Source of the DNA: CAYQUC01 sp048061315
GTDB lineage: Bacteria > Pseudomonadota > Gammaproteobacteria > UBA6429 > Thiohalophilaceae
Assembly: GCA_048061315.1 (NCBI GenBank)
Contig: JBGMRJ010000001.1
Coordinates: 1-64,000 of the forward strand
Reading direction: 5' to 3'
DNA: 64,000 bases
Positions 17,256-26,009 of this stretch are shown piece by piece. Both the position numbers and the translations under genes were made by a program. The notes beneath the pieces are model-generated. The model had not been told where the DNA came from, ran no database searches, and worked only from the letters and a program-made list of their open reading frames with translations. Numbering within the stretch: the first letter of the stretch is position 1; each line of letters opens with the position of its first letter.

Positions 17256-19575
17256 TTAAATNNNNNNNNNNNNNNNNNNNNNNNNNNNNNNNNNNNNNNN
17301 NNNNNNNNNNNNNNNNNNNNNNNNNNNNNNNNNNNNNNNNNNNNNNNNNNNNNNNNNNNNNACGCTATTGTTACCCGGCAATTGGCTTTTCATTGTTATG
17401 AAAGAATTGTAGGTGTCTGCTTTTGATACTCCGGTTAATACTGACATAGTGTCATTAACTTGATCAAAGTTTCGAATACCGTTCACAGGTATTACAACAG
17501 TGGTCATATCGGCAGGCGGTACTGCTGGATTAGCTTCAACAATCACATTTTGTTTGGCTCCGATTCGTTCAAACTCCAGGAAGAACGAGTCAGTATCTAT
17601 GCCACCACTTTGAGGAATAACAACACCTAAGTTGGGTAATGCCTGTTTATTGGCTGTCACTAAAACACTCATATTTTTCAGTGCCTGGCCAACCGGAGGA
17701 GTCGTGCCATTAACACCAACACGAATGTTATCCATTTGAATGCTGTAACCGGCTGCTTGCACAGGTGCTGCTATCGCTACAGATATCGCAGTTTTCTCAG
17801 CAACCGTCAAGGTTTGCAGACCCGCAGTATTCATACTTTTTGTAGTATCCGCAATTGCAGCATCAATTTCAGCGACCGTCTTACCAGCAAGTGTGCCGTT
17901 TATCGATGAACCCGGTGCAGCGCCATGACAACCAGAACATCGAGCCTGGAATAATGCTAAACCATCAACTGGAGCCACATAAGTGGAACTTAACCGAGCT
18001 TCTATTAAAGTTAACTCAGCAGTAGTTAGTCCTTGCAGTGCTGTAGTTTGCATTGACGGAACTGTTGCTATTGCAGTTTGTATCTGTGCTAACGTTCGAT
18101 CCGGTCTGGCACCAGGTGCGGCGCCATGACAACCCTGACAGTTAGTTGCATATAACAAATCACCATTTTGAGCGACTGGGATACTTGAGGTACCACCGGT
18201 GACTTCAAAAATTGGACTTGCGAATAAATACGCATTACCACCAAACTCGCTGGCAATCATCGTAATGGAGCTATTAGGTACATTAGTATGCTCACTAATA
18301 TCAAAACGTAGCGTCACACTGGTGCCACCGATACTGGCATTAAAGTTTTGTTTCACTTGCTCTGGTGTTAACGCAGCATCATGCACAGCCATTAATAACA
18401 TTGTGCCTTTCCAGTTTAAATCTCTGCCACCAAGTTCATTACCCAGAGCAAATAAATGCGTGTTATCCCAGTTATTCGTTGCAGTTGCATCACCACGAAT
18501 CGTTTGAGCGACCTGTTCATCAACAATTAGATTACCATCTTGATAAATTTTTCGACCATTTGTTTCATCGAAGGTCATCACGATATGGGTTAGCGTAATC
18601 GGTAATGAACCAGCTGCAGTATTTTGAATATTATTGTTACCATTGCCTCCAGTTCGACTACTACGATTTCGGAAACGAACATAGGCATTCGCATCAACTT
18701 GCTGACCAAGTTGTCCCATTGCAAAATTACTACTTGAATGGCTAATACCGTAAGTCGCAATTTGATAAGCTGCCTCAGCTGCAGTTTGAGCTGCTGCGGG
18801 CTTGATCCAGGCNNNNNNNNNNNNNNNNNNNNNNNNNNNNNNNNNNNNNNNNNNNNNNNNNNNNNNNNNNNNNNNNNNNNNNNNNNNNNNNNNNNNNNNN
18901 NNNNNNNNNNNNATCATTGTAACGCGCGACAACTCCACCGGCAGCTGATTGAGCTTGTGAGAAAGTTGTAACACTACTGAATATTCCCCCGGCTGCAGGT
19001 TGCACACCCTGGTTATTACAATCATCAGCCCACTTTTGAATTTGAGTTGTTAATAACGTCACTGCAGATGCAGTATCAGCTGCGATACGTGTTGGATAAT
19101 GATTACCATTCACTTTTCGAACCAGTGCTGATTGAGATGGATTAATAAAATCAAGTCGCACATTGTACAAATTCGAAAAAGCCTCATTCATATCCGAACT
19201 GGCAAATTTTGGTGCACCGAGTCGAGGTGTATCACCGTGACATTCAGCACACGAGTTAACGCCTGCTGTTGCTGCGGCATTTTTTACTGTTAATAGTGGA
19301 TATAAGCTATTCTGGAAACACACTTTCTGCGCATCTAAATTAGCCGGTGGAGTTGAGGTGCCACCACCACCGCCAGTAGGATTACCTGAATTTCCTCCCG
19401 GTGCTGGATTAGTACCGCCAGCGTTTATCCCACCATCACGGCCTCCACCACCACAGGCAGTTAGTCCCATTACAGATATTAACAAAATACTCTGTAACAG
19501 TATTTTTGAGTTTTTAATAAATGCAGATGCATTATGTTCTGTTGTTAGATTCATCATAGTCATTGAATTTCTCAT
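17256..19575 (-). CDS. LamG-domain / cytochrome c lipoprotein (interrupted by two assembly gaps)
   Basis: One gene read across two 100-N gaps (17262-17361 and 18813-18912). The ATG at 19575 is preferred over one at 19593 because GGAG lies 7 nt before it. A lipoprotein signal ends LTACGGGG, and a Gly/Pro linker and a heme motif CAECHGD follow. After the first gap comes a LamG-like jelly roll (HIVMTFDETNGRKIYQDG; DLNWKGTMLLMAVHDAAL), then two small cytochrome c domains with CQGCHG and CSGCHG, each followed by a short helical region, and a C-terminal beta-rich domain. The stop lies in or just after the second gap; frame and true length cannot be fixed. It is probably an outer-membrane or periplasmic electron carrier with a binding domain. 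The DUF1501-like gene follows about 50 nt later. Confidence 0.7.
17262..17361. other. Assembly gap (100 N)
   Basis: A run of exactly 100 N at the 3' end of the LamG/cytochrome gene. The round number indicates a placeholder of unknown true size. Confidence 0.99.
18813..18912. other. Assembly gap (100 N)
   Basis: A run of exactly 100 N between the N-terminal heme region and the LamG domain of the same gene. The two sides are in different frames across the placeholder, which does not imply a real frameshift. Confidence 0.99.
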
Positions 19576-19653
19576 TGTCAGTCTCCAGTGCATCTAGCTC
19601 TTCATACTAAAATTTGTATGTTGATACATGCCTGTATTAGATTTAATTCCGCC

Positions 19654-20874
19654 TTAGTTGCCTTTACAATAATTTGCAGTTTCTGCAAACACTGTTTTTA
19701 ATTTGTACGTACTGGCATCAAAAACATCCGTAATACGTGATACTTCTGTTCTATCAGCCGGTGAGCTTGGTGGTCGTAAACAGACTGTTTTAAACACTTT
19801 TGTCACCTGACAGCTTGCAAATGCTTTTGAATAAGCAAACTCACGTCCCATTGATTTAGCACCAGTACCTTTACCTGCTTGTGCATTTGGCTCCGTTTTC
19901 CAGCCCCAACCTAATGCAGCGTTTTTGCCGGCACGCCAGTAATTTTCCCAGTTATTATTAGGAGTGATATAACCAACAGGGAAAACACCTGAATTCTGGA
20001 GATATTTGGCTTGAACGGTATTGGCTTCAAATACCATTTGGTCTTTTAAAAGAACGATTGTGTCTTCTGCATCGGAATTATAATTGTAATAAGCAAAAGC
20101 CTGAATCATTGGATCCATACCGGTGTGACAACCAATGCAGGTATTAAGATAGACTGAACTATCACCGCCTGGATTTCGCGATACATCCTGACGAATACGA
20201 TCGGGTGTTCGGGTAATATCATTAGCGTCTTCTAGACTAATGCAAAGATGATTTAATATAGTGTATTCAAATAATCTTCGGTTGGTACCCATATCCAGAA
20301 ATGCTTTACCGGATTGTCGCGTTGTTAAAACGCCAGCTGTATCTGCAGCAGCTAGTCCTGTCACAGCTGATTGGGTTGTTTCAACCAACATAGCCGGATT
20401 TTTCATATCAAGTAAAGTGGACTGAATTTCGACATAATGATCATTATCTGTCTTGCTATAGGCTGTTGGCACATTAGCAGCAGCGGTATACAAAATATCA
20501 TCATAAAGAATTCTGCGGAAATCATAATCATCACGAACAACACCAATAACCGTTGCCGTATAATCATTTAAATCTCCCAGGATTGAGCGTTGGCTATCTG
20601 TCCAGGGAGTAACAAAATTCTTTAATGTTGAGTTATAGAAAAAAGAATTTTGCATCGCAATTTGTGCAGCTGCGACCCCGTCACCGGCATTTAATTGCGT
20701 AACCATTGTTGCGAGTACCGCAGCGCTTGGTGGCACTCCAGTTAAACGTTCATGGATGCGCTTAGCCTGATCATTAACTCCAGCATGTACAATAGATAAG
20801 CAACTCATACTGATTGCTATTAATACCGCTGAACCTAGCTTTTTTGTTGTTAAAAACGTTTTATTCACGTTCAT
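19654..20874 (-). CDS. Exported monoheme protein of the DUF1588/DUF1592-like group
   Basis: About 406 residues from the ATG at 20874. AGAGGAA lies 8 nt upstream of this ATG and too close to an alternative at 20880. A signal peptide ends SIVHAGV. The mature protein is helical, with one heme motif CIGCHTGMDPM (about 255), a sequence typical of DUF1588-type domains, where a monoheme site is followed by Met-Asp-Pro. Several features (RRILYDDILY; LNHLCISLEDA) recall DUF1592/DUF1588 proteins that accompany DUF1501 proteins. It is first of three co-oriented genes, 78 nt before the LamG/cytochrome gene. The role is unknown; by association it is an exported redox or binding protein. Confidence 0.6.
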   Translation of the reverse strand: MNVNKTFLTTKKLGSAVLIAISMSCLSIVHAGVNDQAKRIHERLTGVPPSAAVLATMVTQLNAGDGVAAAQIAMQNSFFYNSTLKNFVTPWTDSQRSILGDLNDYTATVIGVVRDDYDFRRILYDDILYTAAANVPTAYSKTDNDHYVEIQSTLLDMKNPAMLVETTQSAVTGLAAADTAGVLTTRQSGKAFLDMGTNRRLFEYTILNHLCISLEDANDITRTPDRIRQDVSRNPGGDSSVYLNTCIGCHTGMDPMIQAFAYYNYNSDAEDTIVLLKDQMVFEANTVQAKYLQNSGVFPVGYITPNNNWENYWRAGKNAALGWGWKTEPNAQAGKGTGAKSMGREFAYSKAFASCQVTKVFKTVCLRPPSSPADRTEVSRITDVFDASTYKLKTVFAETANYCKGN

Positions 20875-20880
20875 TATCAT

Positions 20881-21566
20881 TTCCTCTGGCGTTTATATAG
20901 GCTAAGGCCTAAAATTACCACTTCATAAAATTAATTTATCAAATCTTTCTAAGGTAGGTCGTTTAGAACCAAACCTTGGTGTTGTCAAAAAGCTTTTCAA
21001 TAAATGCCTATACCTGTACATTTCACTTCCTCACAATACAAATATGCCTGAATGTAGACATTTTTCCAGTTAAGAACGCCGATAATGTGACGTAGATATC
21101 ACTATGAATTGCAAAAATGAGAACCAGTTTTGTTTTGTAGCAATTTACATTATAAATTTAACGTATAATTAAAATCATTCTAAATCTAGGGTAATAAACT
21201 GAAACTGATTAAACTCAAATTATTATCGTACAAAATATGAACTAATTTAGTTTAATCAGAACTTATTATAGTATCAACTGTTAAATAACAATTAACATTA
21301 ACTTTATACCTGTTAATCCATAGTTAAAGAAGGGTTTAACATAAAGTTATAACGTGATTATGAATGTTGAAATATCATGAAAATGACAAAATTTCGATTT
21401 TAAAAATAGTTACCGCTGTTTTAACTTTAGTCAGAAATACCAGCTAAAAACCATTATTGTACAAAAAGAATACAATTATTAAATTGCCGGTAAAAAACTG
21501 GATTTTTAATTTCATTAAAATTTTGAACTGCCGAAATAAAGTAGAGCACGATAGGAGTTTTATCTG
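20881..21566. promoter_or_regulatory. Divergent intergenic region with an 11-bp inverted repeat
   Basis: 686 very AT-rich bp between the DUF1588-like gene (minus) and the CX4CH lipoprotein gene (plus), holding both promoters. A perfect 11-bp inverted repeat CTGATTAAACT/AGTTTAATCAG sits at 21205-21215 and 21249-21259 with a 33-bp spacer. AGGAG lies just upstream of the plus-strand ATG at 21567. No small gene was found. Confidence 0.4.
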
Positions 21567-22094
21567 ATGACACAAAATAATAAAATTTTAGCTACTATTA
21601 TAATAGCGCTGTACTCATTACTGATTAGTGCATGTGATGAGATTCCACAACAAGCCAATAGCGTAACAAGTGATGGGCAGAATTTGAGCTATGATTATTT
21701 TATAAATAATAACGTCGGGCCAGCAGGACATGCAAATATTAGTGCTCTTTTAGCAGTAAGATGCGGTGCATCAACTTGTCATGGCGTTGGGGGTGGTAAC
21801 GGCGGAACTTTTAAAGTATATAATCCTGCTGACAGCGATGCTAAAAATATTAGTAATTTTATATCAGCTCAAGCTCATGTTATAAAAGGGCCTGAAGATA
21901 CTGCTCCAACAGTTATTACGAATAATTACCCGCAAGCTCATACCAGTCCAATTTTAAAAAAGCCTTTAGCTGAGTCAGCAGGTGGTATTATTCATAAAGG
22001 AAATGTAAATATAGATTTATTCGTCGCACCATCTGAAGTAATTGGTGATGATTATGGCGAAATATATCGCTGGATAGCTTTTGATCAACCTTAA
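21567..22094 (+). CDS. Lipoprotein with an unusual CX4CH heme-like motif
   Basis: 175 residues. The signal sequence ends LLISAC with the lipid-attachment Cys at 23. A single CGASTCHG motif (Cys66-Cys71-His72) has four residues between the cysteines; CX4CH is an accepted heme c site in some cytochromes, and a Gly-rich loop (GVGGGNGG) follows. The rest resembles a small exported cytochrome c domain ending YGEIYRWIAF. AGGAG precedes the ATG. It heads a plus-strand cluster of envelope proteins (barrels, redoxin, DUF4266, DUF3570). If the motif is not used for heme, the pair of cysteines could form a disulfide handled by the nearby TlpA-like protein. Confidence 0.65.
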   Translation: MTQNNKILATIIIALYSLLISACDEIPQQANSVTSDGQNLSYDYFINNNVGPAGHANISALLAVRCGASTCHGVGGGNGGTFKVYNPADSDAKNISNFISAQAHVIKGPEDTAPTVITNNYPQAHTSPILKKPLAESAGGIIHKGNVNIDLFVAPSEVIGDDYGEIYRWIAFDQP

Positions 22095-22105
22095 TATTAA
22101 TAATA

Positions 22106-22685
22106 ATGAATTCTAAATTTAGTTTTATTTTCTTCGCAGCATTATTTTGTTTCAGTATTGAAGCAAATGATNNNNNNNNNNNNNNNNNNNNNNNNNNNNN
22201 NNNNNNNNNNNNNNNNNNNNNNNNNNNNNNNNNNNNNNNNNNNNNNNNNNNNNNNNNNNNNNNNNNNNNNNAAATTTCGATTTGATATTTCAATTGGATC
22301 GTTTGATGAAGAAGCTAGCACGACAATTCGGCTGGCATATCGCACCAATGAAAATATTATGCTTGAGTTTGGTATTAGTCATATTTCCGGTGTCTATTCC
22401 AACTCACCATTATACCAGGGAAATATACTGTTAGAGCTCTACACCGACTTTGATTATCGTCCTTTCGCATTTATGGGCTATAGTAAATTTGTTAATGTTC
22501 CAAACAGCACCACGGATTTAACGGCCCACAGTCTGGATTTATTAAACGCAGGTTTCGGAATGAACTACTACCTGAGCGAACGCTTTGTTATTCGGCTTGA
22601 GTTTAGTGATCATATTGTATTTAAAGGCAATAATCGCAATAACGAGTTTATTAATTATAACCTTGGCTTTTCTATCTTTTTTTAA
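22106..22685 (+). CDS. Small outer-membrane beta-barrel protein (interrupted by an assembly gap)
   Basis: The ATG at 22106 begins a signal peptide (MNSKFSFIFFAALFCFSIEA) and runs into a 100-N gap at 22172-22271. After the gap about 137 residues of alternating beta strands follow (FDISIGSFDEEAS, LEFGISHISG, FRPFAFMG-like turns), ending GFSIFF with a terminal Phe. The two sides are in different frames over the placeholder, so the true gap length is not 100. The next gene encodes a related barrel with a very similar end (LxIHVDFRDHI against FVIRLEFSDHI), suggesting a tandem duplication. Its function is not evident. Confidence 0.65.
22172..22271. other. Assembly gap (100 N)
   Basis: A run of exactly 100 N just after the signal peptide of the first small barrel gene. 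The true length is unknown. Confidence 0.99.
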
Positions 22686-22707
22686 ATATACAACGCATGG
22701 TTAAGAA

Positions 22708-23358
22708 ATGAAAAATTTAACGACAATAAATACTACAATCATTTTACTGTTACTGGCTAGCTCGAATACGTTTGCTGCTACAACATATCAAAGAGCCAAA
22801 AGTGATGAACCACAAAAAACTCAATCCAGTGACATTATCACTCCTGATATTGAACGCAGTGAAACCGATGTACCCCGAATTGAGATTGAAGATTATGAGA
22901 TTGGTGCTTTCACTGGTATCTATAGTACTGAAGATTTTGGAGCTGATGCGGTGTTTGGTATAACTGGCGCATACCACTTTACCGAGGACATTTTCTTTAG
23001 CGCAACGTATGCCTCAAGCACAGTTAGTGACTCGAGTAATCGAACGACTGTAGTATCGGATAAGTTGTCTTACTTTAACCTGTTATTCGGTTACAACATT
23101 CTGCCCGGTGAAGTTTATAGCGGTGCAGGTAAGGCCTGGAGTAGCTCAACGTATTTTGTCGCCGGTCTTGGTGCTACCGATATTAACGATAGTACTAATT
23201 TAACCATCATTCTGGGCGGCGGTTTACGTCTGGTTCCCAGTAAAAATTTAGCCATTCACGTTGATTTCCGTGATCACATTCTAAACTCAACTTTAACCGG
23301 CAGTAATAAATCAATACAAAACATTGAAATTACAGCAGGTGCAAGTTGGTTTTTTTAA
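22708..23358 (+). CDS. Outer-membrane beta-barrel domain protein
   Basis: 216 residues with a signal peptide (about 1-23, ending SNTFAAT). A short acidic linker (about 30-65) is followed by about eight beta strands (ALFGITGAYHF-type, FFSATYASS, LSYFNLLFGYN, TYFVAGLGATD, GGGLRLVPS, AIHVDFRDHI), and the protein ends ASWFF, a classic barrel terminus. It resembles the small outer-membrane barrel family first catalogued in myxobacteria. It lies 22 nt after a related barrel gene and 34 nt before the TlpA-like gene, so it is probably part of one operon. Its role is probably structural or in envelope assembly rather than bulk transport. Confidence 0.72.
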   Translation: MKNLTTINTTIILLLLASSNTFAATTYQRAKSDEPQKTQSSDIITPDIERSETDVPRIEIEDYEIGAFTGIYSTEDFGADAVFGITGAYHFTEDIFFSATYASSTVSDSSNRTTVVSDKLSYFNLLFGYNILPGEVYSGAGKAWSSSTYFVAGLGATDINDSTNLTIILGGGLRLVPSKNLAIHVDFRDHILNSTLTGSNKSIQNIEITAGASWFF

Positions 23359-23392
23359 GCACTTTTAAAAATTATATAATAGGTATACAAAA

Positions 23393-23902
23393 ATGAGAAC
23401 AGCACAAAATAAAATCCCCGTTATTTTTTCGATTCTAATAGCTTTCGCCGTCTTAACACTTAGCTCAACCGCATCAGCCGTAAAAATAAGACAGGTAGCA
23501 CCTGACTTTACCCTGGCGAGTAACAAAGGCAACAATATTCGATTAAAGGATTTGCGCGGTAAGGTTGTGATGATTAACTTCTGGGCAACATGGTGTGCGC
23601 CATGCCGTAAAGAACTACCGTTATTAAATGACCTTTATAATAAATACAAAAGTAAAGGATTTGTTTTACTGGGTGTCAATATAGATGAAAATAGTAAGCT
23701 TGCAAAAAAAATGATCAGCGAATTAAAAATTAATTTTCCGGTATTATTCGACAGTACTCAAAAAACCAGCGAAGCATATGATCTACAGGCAATGCCCAGC
23801 ACTTTTATCGTTGATAAAAGCGGTGTCGTTCGATTTAGCCACTACGGTTATAAATCTGGTTATGAAAAAAGATATGATCGCGATGTTAAATCCTTACTTT
23901 AA
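23393..23902 (+). CDS. TlpA-like periplasmic thiol-disulfide redoxin
   Basis: 169 residues. A signal peptide (about 1-29, TASAV) is followed by a thioredoxin fold with active site WCAPC (Cys68, Cys71), the conserved VAPDFTL entry, and the cis-proline loop AMPSTF. This is typical of TlpA/ResA-type redoxins that reduce disulfides in the periplasm. It is distinct from the CcmG encoded at 50301. Its neighbours, a CX4CH lipoprotein and the Cys-tailed DUF4266 lipoprotein, contain cysteine pairs that could be its clients. It lies 34 nt after the barrel gene and 17 nt before the DUF4266 gene. Confidence 0.88.
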   Translation: MRTAQNKIPVIFSILIAFAVLTLSSTASAVKIRQVAPDFTLASNKGNNIRLKDLRGKVVMINFWATWCAPCRKELPLLNDLYNKYKSKGFVLLGVNIDENSKLAKKMISELKINFPVLFDSTQKTSEAYDLQAMPSTFIVDKSGVVRFSHYGYKSGYEKRYDRDVKSLL

Positions 23903-23919
23903 TCTGGTATGAAATAAAT

Positions 23920-24156
23920 ATGAATCATATTCTAAAATTACTTTTAATCACTAGCTTGAGTATTCTCGTTTTACTCGGTTCGTCGTGTGCTACAAAACCC
24001 TGGGTAAAACCCTATGAACGCGAAATTTTAGCCAAACCGATTATGTTATTTTCACGCGATTCATTTGCTGACGTATATATGGATCATGTACACGAGACTC
24101 GTGAAGGTGCTCAAGGTGGTGGTGTTGGTGCTGGTGGAGGGTGTGGCTGTAACTAA
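23920..24156 (+). CDS. DUF4266 lipoprotein with Gly-rich Cys-Gly-Cys tail
   Basis: 78 residues. The lipoprotein signal ends LLGSSC (Cys23). The mature part has WVKPYEREILAKPIM, a DUF4266 hallmark, then HVHETREGAQGG and a glycine-rich tail ending CGCN (Cys75, Cys77). The tail cysteines suggest a metal or redox site, and the whole is small enough to act as a subunit on the DUF3570 barrel encoded 23 nt downstream. From memory, DUF4266 and DUF3570 genes often occur together and with TlpA-like redoxins. No biochemical role is known to me. Confidence 0.85.
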   Translation: MNHILKLLLITSLSILVLLGSSCATKPWVKPYEREILAKPIMLFSRDSFADVYMDHVHETREGAQGGGVGAGGGCGCN

Positions 24157-24179
24157 TACATGCTCAAATTGAATATTTT

Positions 24180-25292
24180 ATGATTAAACAATTTACACAT
24201 ATTTATTTGCGGTTTCTATTACTTTGCTTTTTATTGGTATTACGAACTGCAACTGTCAATGCCGCAGTATTGGCAGAAGATCGTGCGGACATTTTGTATC
24301 ATAGCTATGACGGTGGTGGTATCACCATCAACGGCCCTGCACTTTTGATACGCAAAGGCTTCGCAGAGGATTTTTCCGCAACTGTTCACTACTACGAAGA
24401 TAACATTTCAAGCGCCTCGATTGATGTTCAAAGTTATGCCAGTCCCTACGAAGAATTCCGACAAGAAGTCGGTGCAACACTGGATTACTTATACCGTGAT
24501 ACTACCTTAAATGTCTCGTTCACCAATAGTACCGAAAATGACTATGATGCCAATACTGTATCACTCAGCATGTCCCACGAAATGTTTTATGGCCTCACAA
24601 CATTAAACATGGGCTTCTCTCGTGGTTCAGACACAGTTGGTAAATCAACTGATCCAACATTTGATGAACCGGTTGACCGAGTGCGTTATCACTTTGGTAT
24701 ATCTCAGGTACTCACTAAAAAAATGCTTCTGACAGTCGATCTGGAATCGGTTAGTGCCGTTGGATTCTTAAATAATCCTTATCGTGCAGTCAGAATAAAT
24801 GGTGTTTTTGGGCACCCTGAAATTTACCCGAATACCCGTGCAGGATTAGCATTTGCATCTCGTGGTGTTTATTATCTCGGCGATGATTCGACCATCATGC
24901 TTGGTTATCGCTTTTATACTGATAACTGGGGTATTAATGCACACACTATCGAAGCACGGTATAACCATTTTTACTCTCCCAAAATTCTCGCCGAGTACAG
25001 CATTCGATATTACACACAAGGACAGGCCTCGTTCTATAACGATGACTTTGACCAGGAATATACTTATATGGCCAGAGACAAGGAAATGTCCCAGTCGACC
25101 AATTACTCAGTAGGGTACAAAATAACCTATGAGATATTTGAAGCAATTGATGGTTTTTTTAAACGCGGCGATATCAACTTTGCGTATAACTTTTTTCAGT
25201 ATGATTACGATAATTTTACACATTATCAAACTGGACAACCGTATAGTTATAATTCGAATGTGTTTACACTATTTTACAGTACCCGGTATTAA
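24180..25292 (+). CDS. DUF3570 outer-membrane beta-barrel protein
   Basis: 370 residues. A signal peptide (about 1-29) is followed by LAEDRADILYHSYDGGGITINGP-type sequence characteristic of DUF3570. Long alternating beta strands (TVHYYEDNISSASIDV, DYLYRDTTLNVSFTNS, TIMLGYRFYTDNWG) end STRY with a terminal aromatic residue. It is likely an outer-membrane barrel of about 16 strands. It is the last gene of the tight run barrel-barrel-TlpA-DUF4266-DUF3570; 116 bp separate it from the next gene. I know no function for the family; the context suggests an envelope redox or export role. Confidence 0.85.
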   Translation: MIKQFTHIYLRFLLLCFLLVLRTATVNAAVLAEDRADILYHSYDGGGITINGPALLIRKGFAEDFSATVHYYEDNISSASIDVQSYASPYEEFRQEVGATLDYLYRDTTLNVSFTNSTENDYDANTVSLSMSHEMFYGLTTLNMGFSRGSDTVGKSTDPTFDEPVDRVRYHFGISQVLTKKMLLTVDLESVSAVGFLNNPYRAVRINGVFGHPEIYPNTRAGLAFASRGVYYLGDDSTIMLGYRFYTDNWGINAHTIEARYNHFYSPKILAEYSIRYYTQGQASFYNDDFDQEYTYMARDKEMSQSTNYSVGYKITYEIFEAIDGFFKRGDINFAYNFFQYDYDNFTHYQTGQPYSYNSNVFTLFYSTRY

Positions 25293-25408
25293 TAATGATA
25301 AGAAGGTCACAGTTTAACAACTACGCAATAAAGACCCTGATTAAATCATTTATTGTTTATTAATATACTAAATAATGTTAATTTTATAGCCAGAGATTTT
25401 GGATAGGT

Positions 25409-25984
25409 ATGAATATAATGGATATACTGAAAATACGTTTTTTAAGACCACTTCTAGTGTTATTGCTAATAACATCGCTAAGCGTACTAACAACGGTATC
25501 AATTAGTTCGGCTGCTGGCACCAAAACCTCAATAAGTGACGAAAATCTCGATGGCGCTATTCAGGCTCTAAAACAGGAAATATTGAATATCAATAGCGAC
25601 CTCAGCATTCTCGAAAATGACTTTTTATTTCCCATCAATGCCCGGATTACCATATTTGTCTCATTGGATACCAATGAAGATTTTGACTTAAAATCGGTAA
25701 AAGTGAAACTCGATGAAAAAATCATAGCCACCCATATTTACTCACAACGTGAACTTGTGGCATTACGACTCGGTGGCGTTCAACGATTATATATCAATAG
25801 CCTCGAACCTGGCGAACACGAACTCATCGTAAACTACACTGGTCAGGGGCGAAATGCTCGAGAATTTCGACGAGCAAGTGTTGAGAATTTTACCAAAAGT
25901 AATAACCCTCAATATGTTGAGTTAAATCTATCGCAAAAAAATTCACGCAGACAACCAGAATTTATTTTGAAAATCTGGGATTAA
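25409..25984 (+). CDS. Secreted protein of unknown function, paired with the TPR protein
   Basis: 191 residues with a signal peptide or anchor (about 1-36, ending ISSAAG). A short coiled-coil-like helix (LDGAIQALKQEILNINSDL) is followed by a beta-sandwich-like domain (RITIFVSLD, LKSVKVKLDEKIIATHIY, LEPGEHELIVNYTG), which reads like an Ig-type or PEGA-like fold. It lies 25 nt before the 621-residue TPR gene, and the two probably act together in the periplasm. I do not recognise a named family. Confidence 0.6.
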   Translation: MNIMDILKIRFLRPLLVLLLITSLSVLTTVSISSAAGTKTSISDENLDGAIQALKQEILNINSDLSILENDFLFPINARITIFVSLDTNEDFDLKSVKVKLDEKIIATHIYSQRELVALRLGGVQRLYINSLEPGEHELIVNYTGQGRNAREFRRASVENFTKSNNPQYVELNLSQKNSRRQPEFILKIWD

Positions 25985-26009
25985 ATAACGATAGATTCAA
26001 GACAACACT

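Noticed and set aside
17256..19575. Real frameshift between the halves of the LamG/cytochrome gene
   Set aside because: The frame change coincides with a 100-N placeholder of unknown true length.
21086..21103. CRP-like site (TGTGA...TCACT) in the divergent region
   Set aside because: The spacing between half-sites is 8 instead of 6, so it is not a convincing CRP box.
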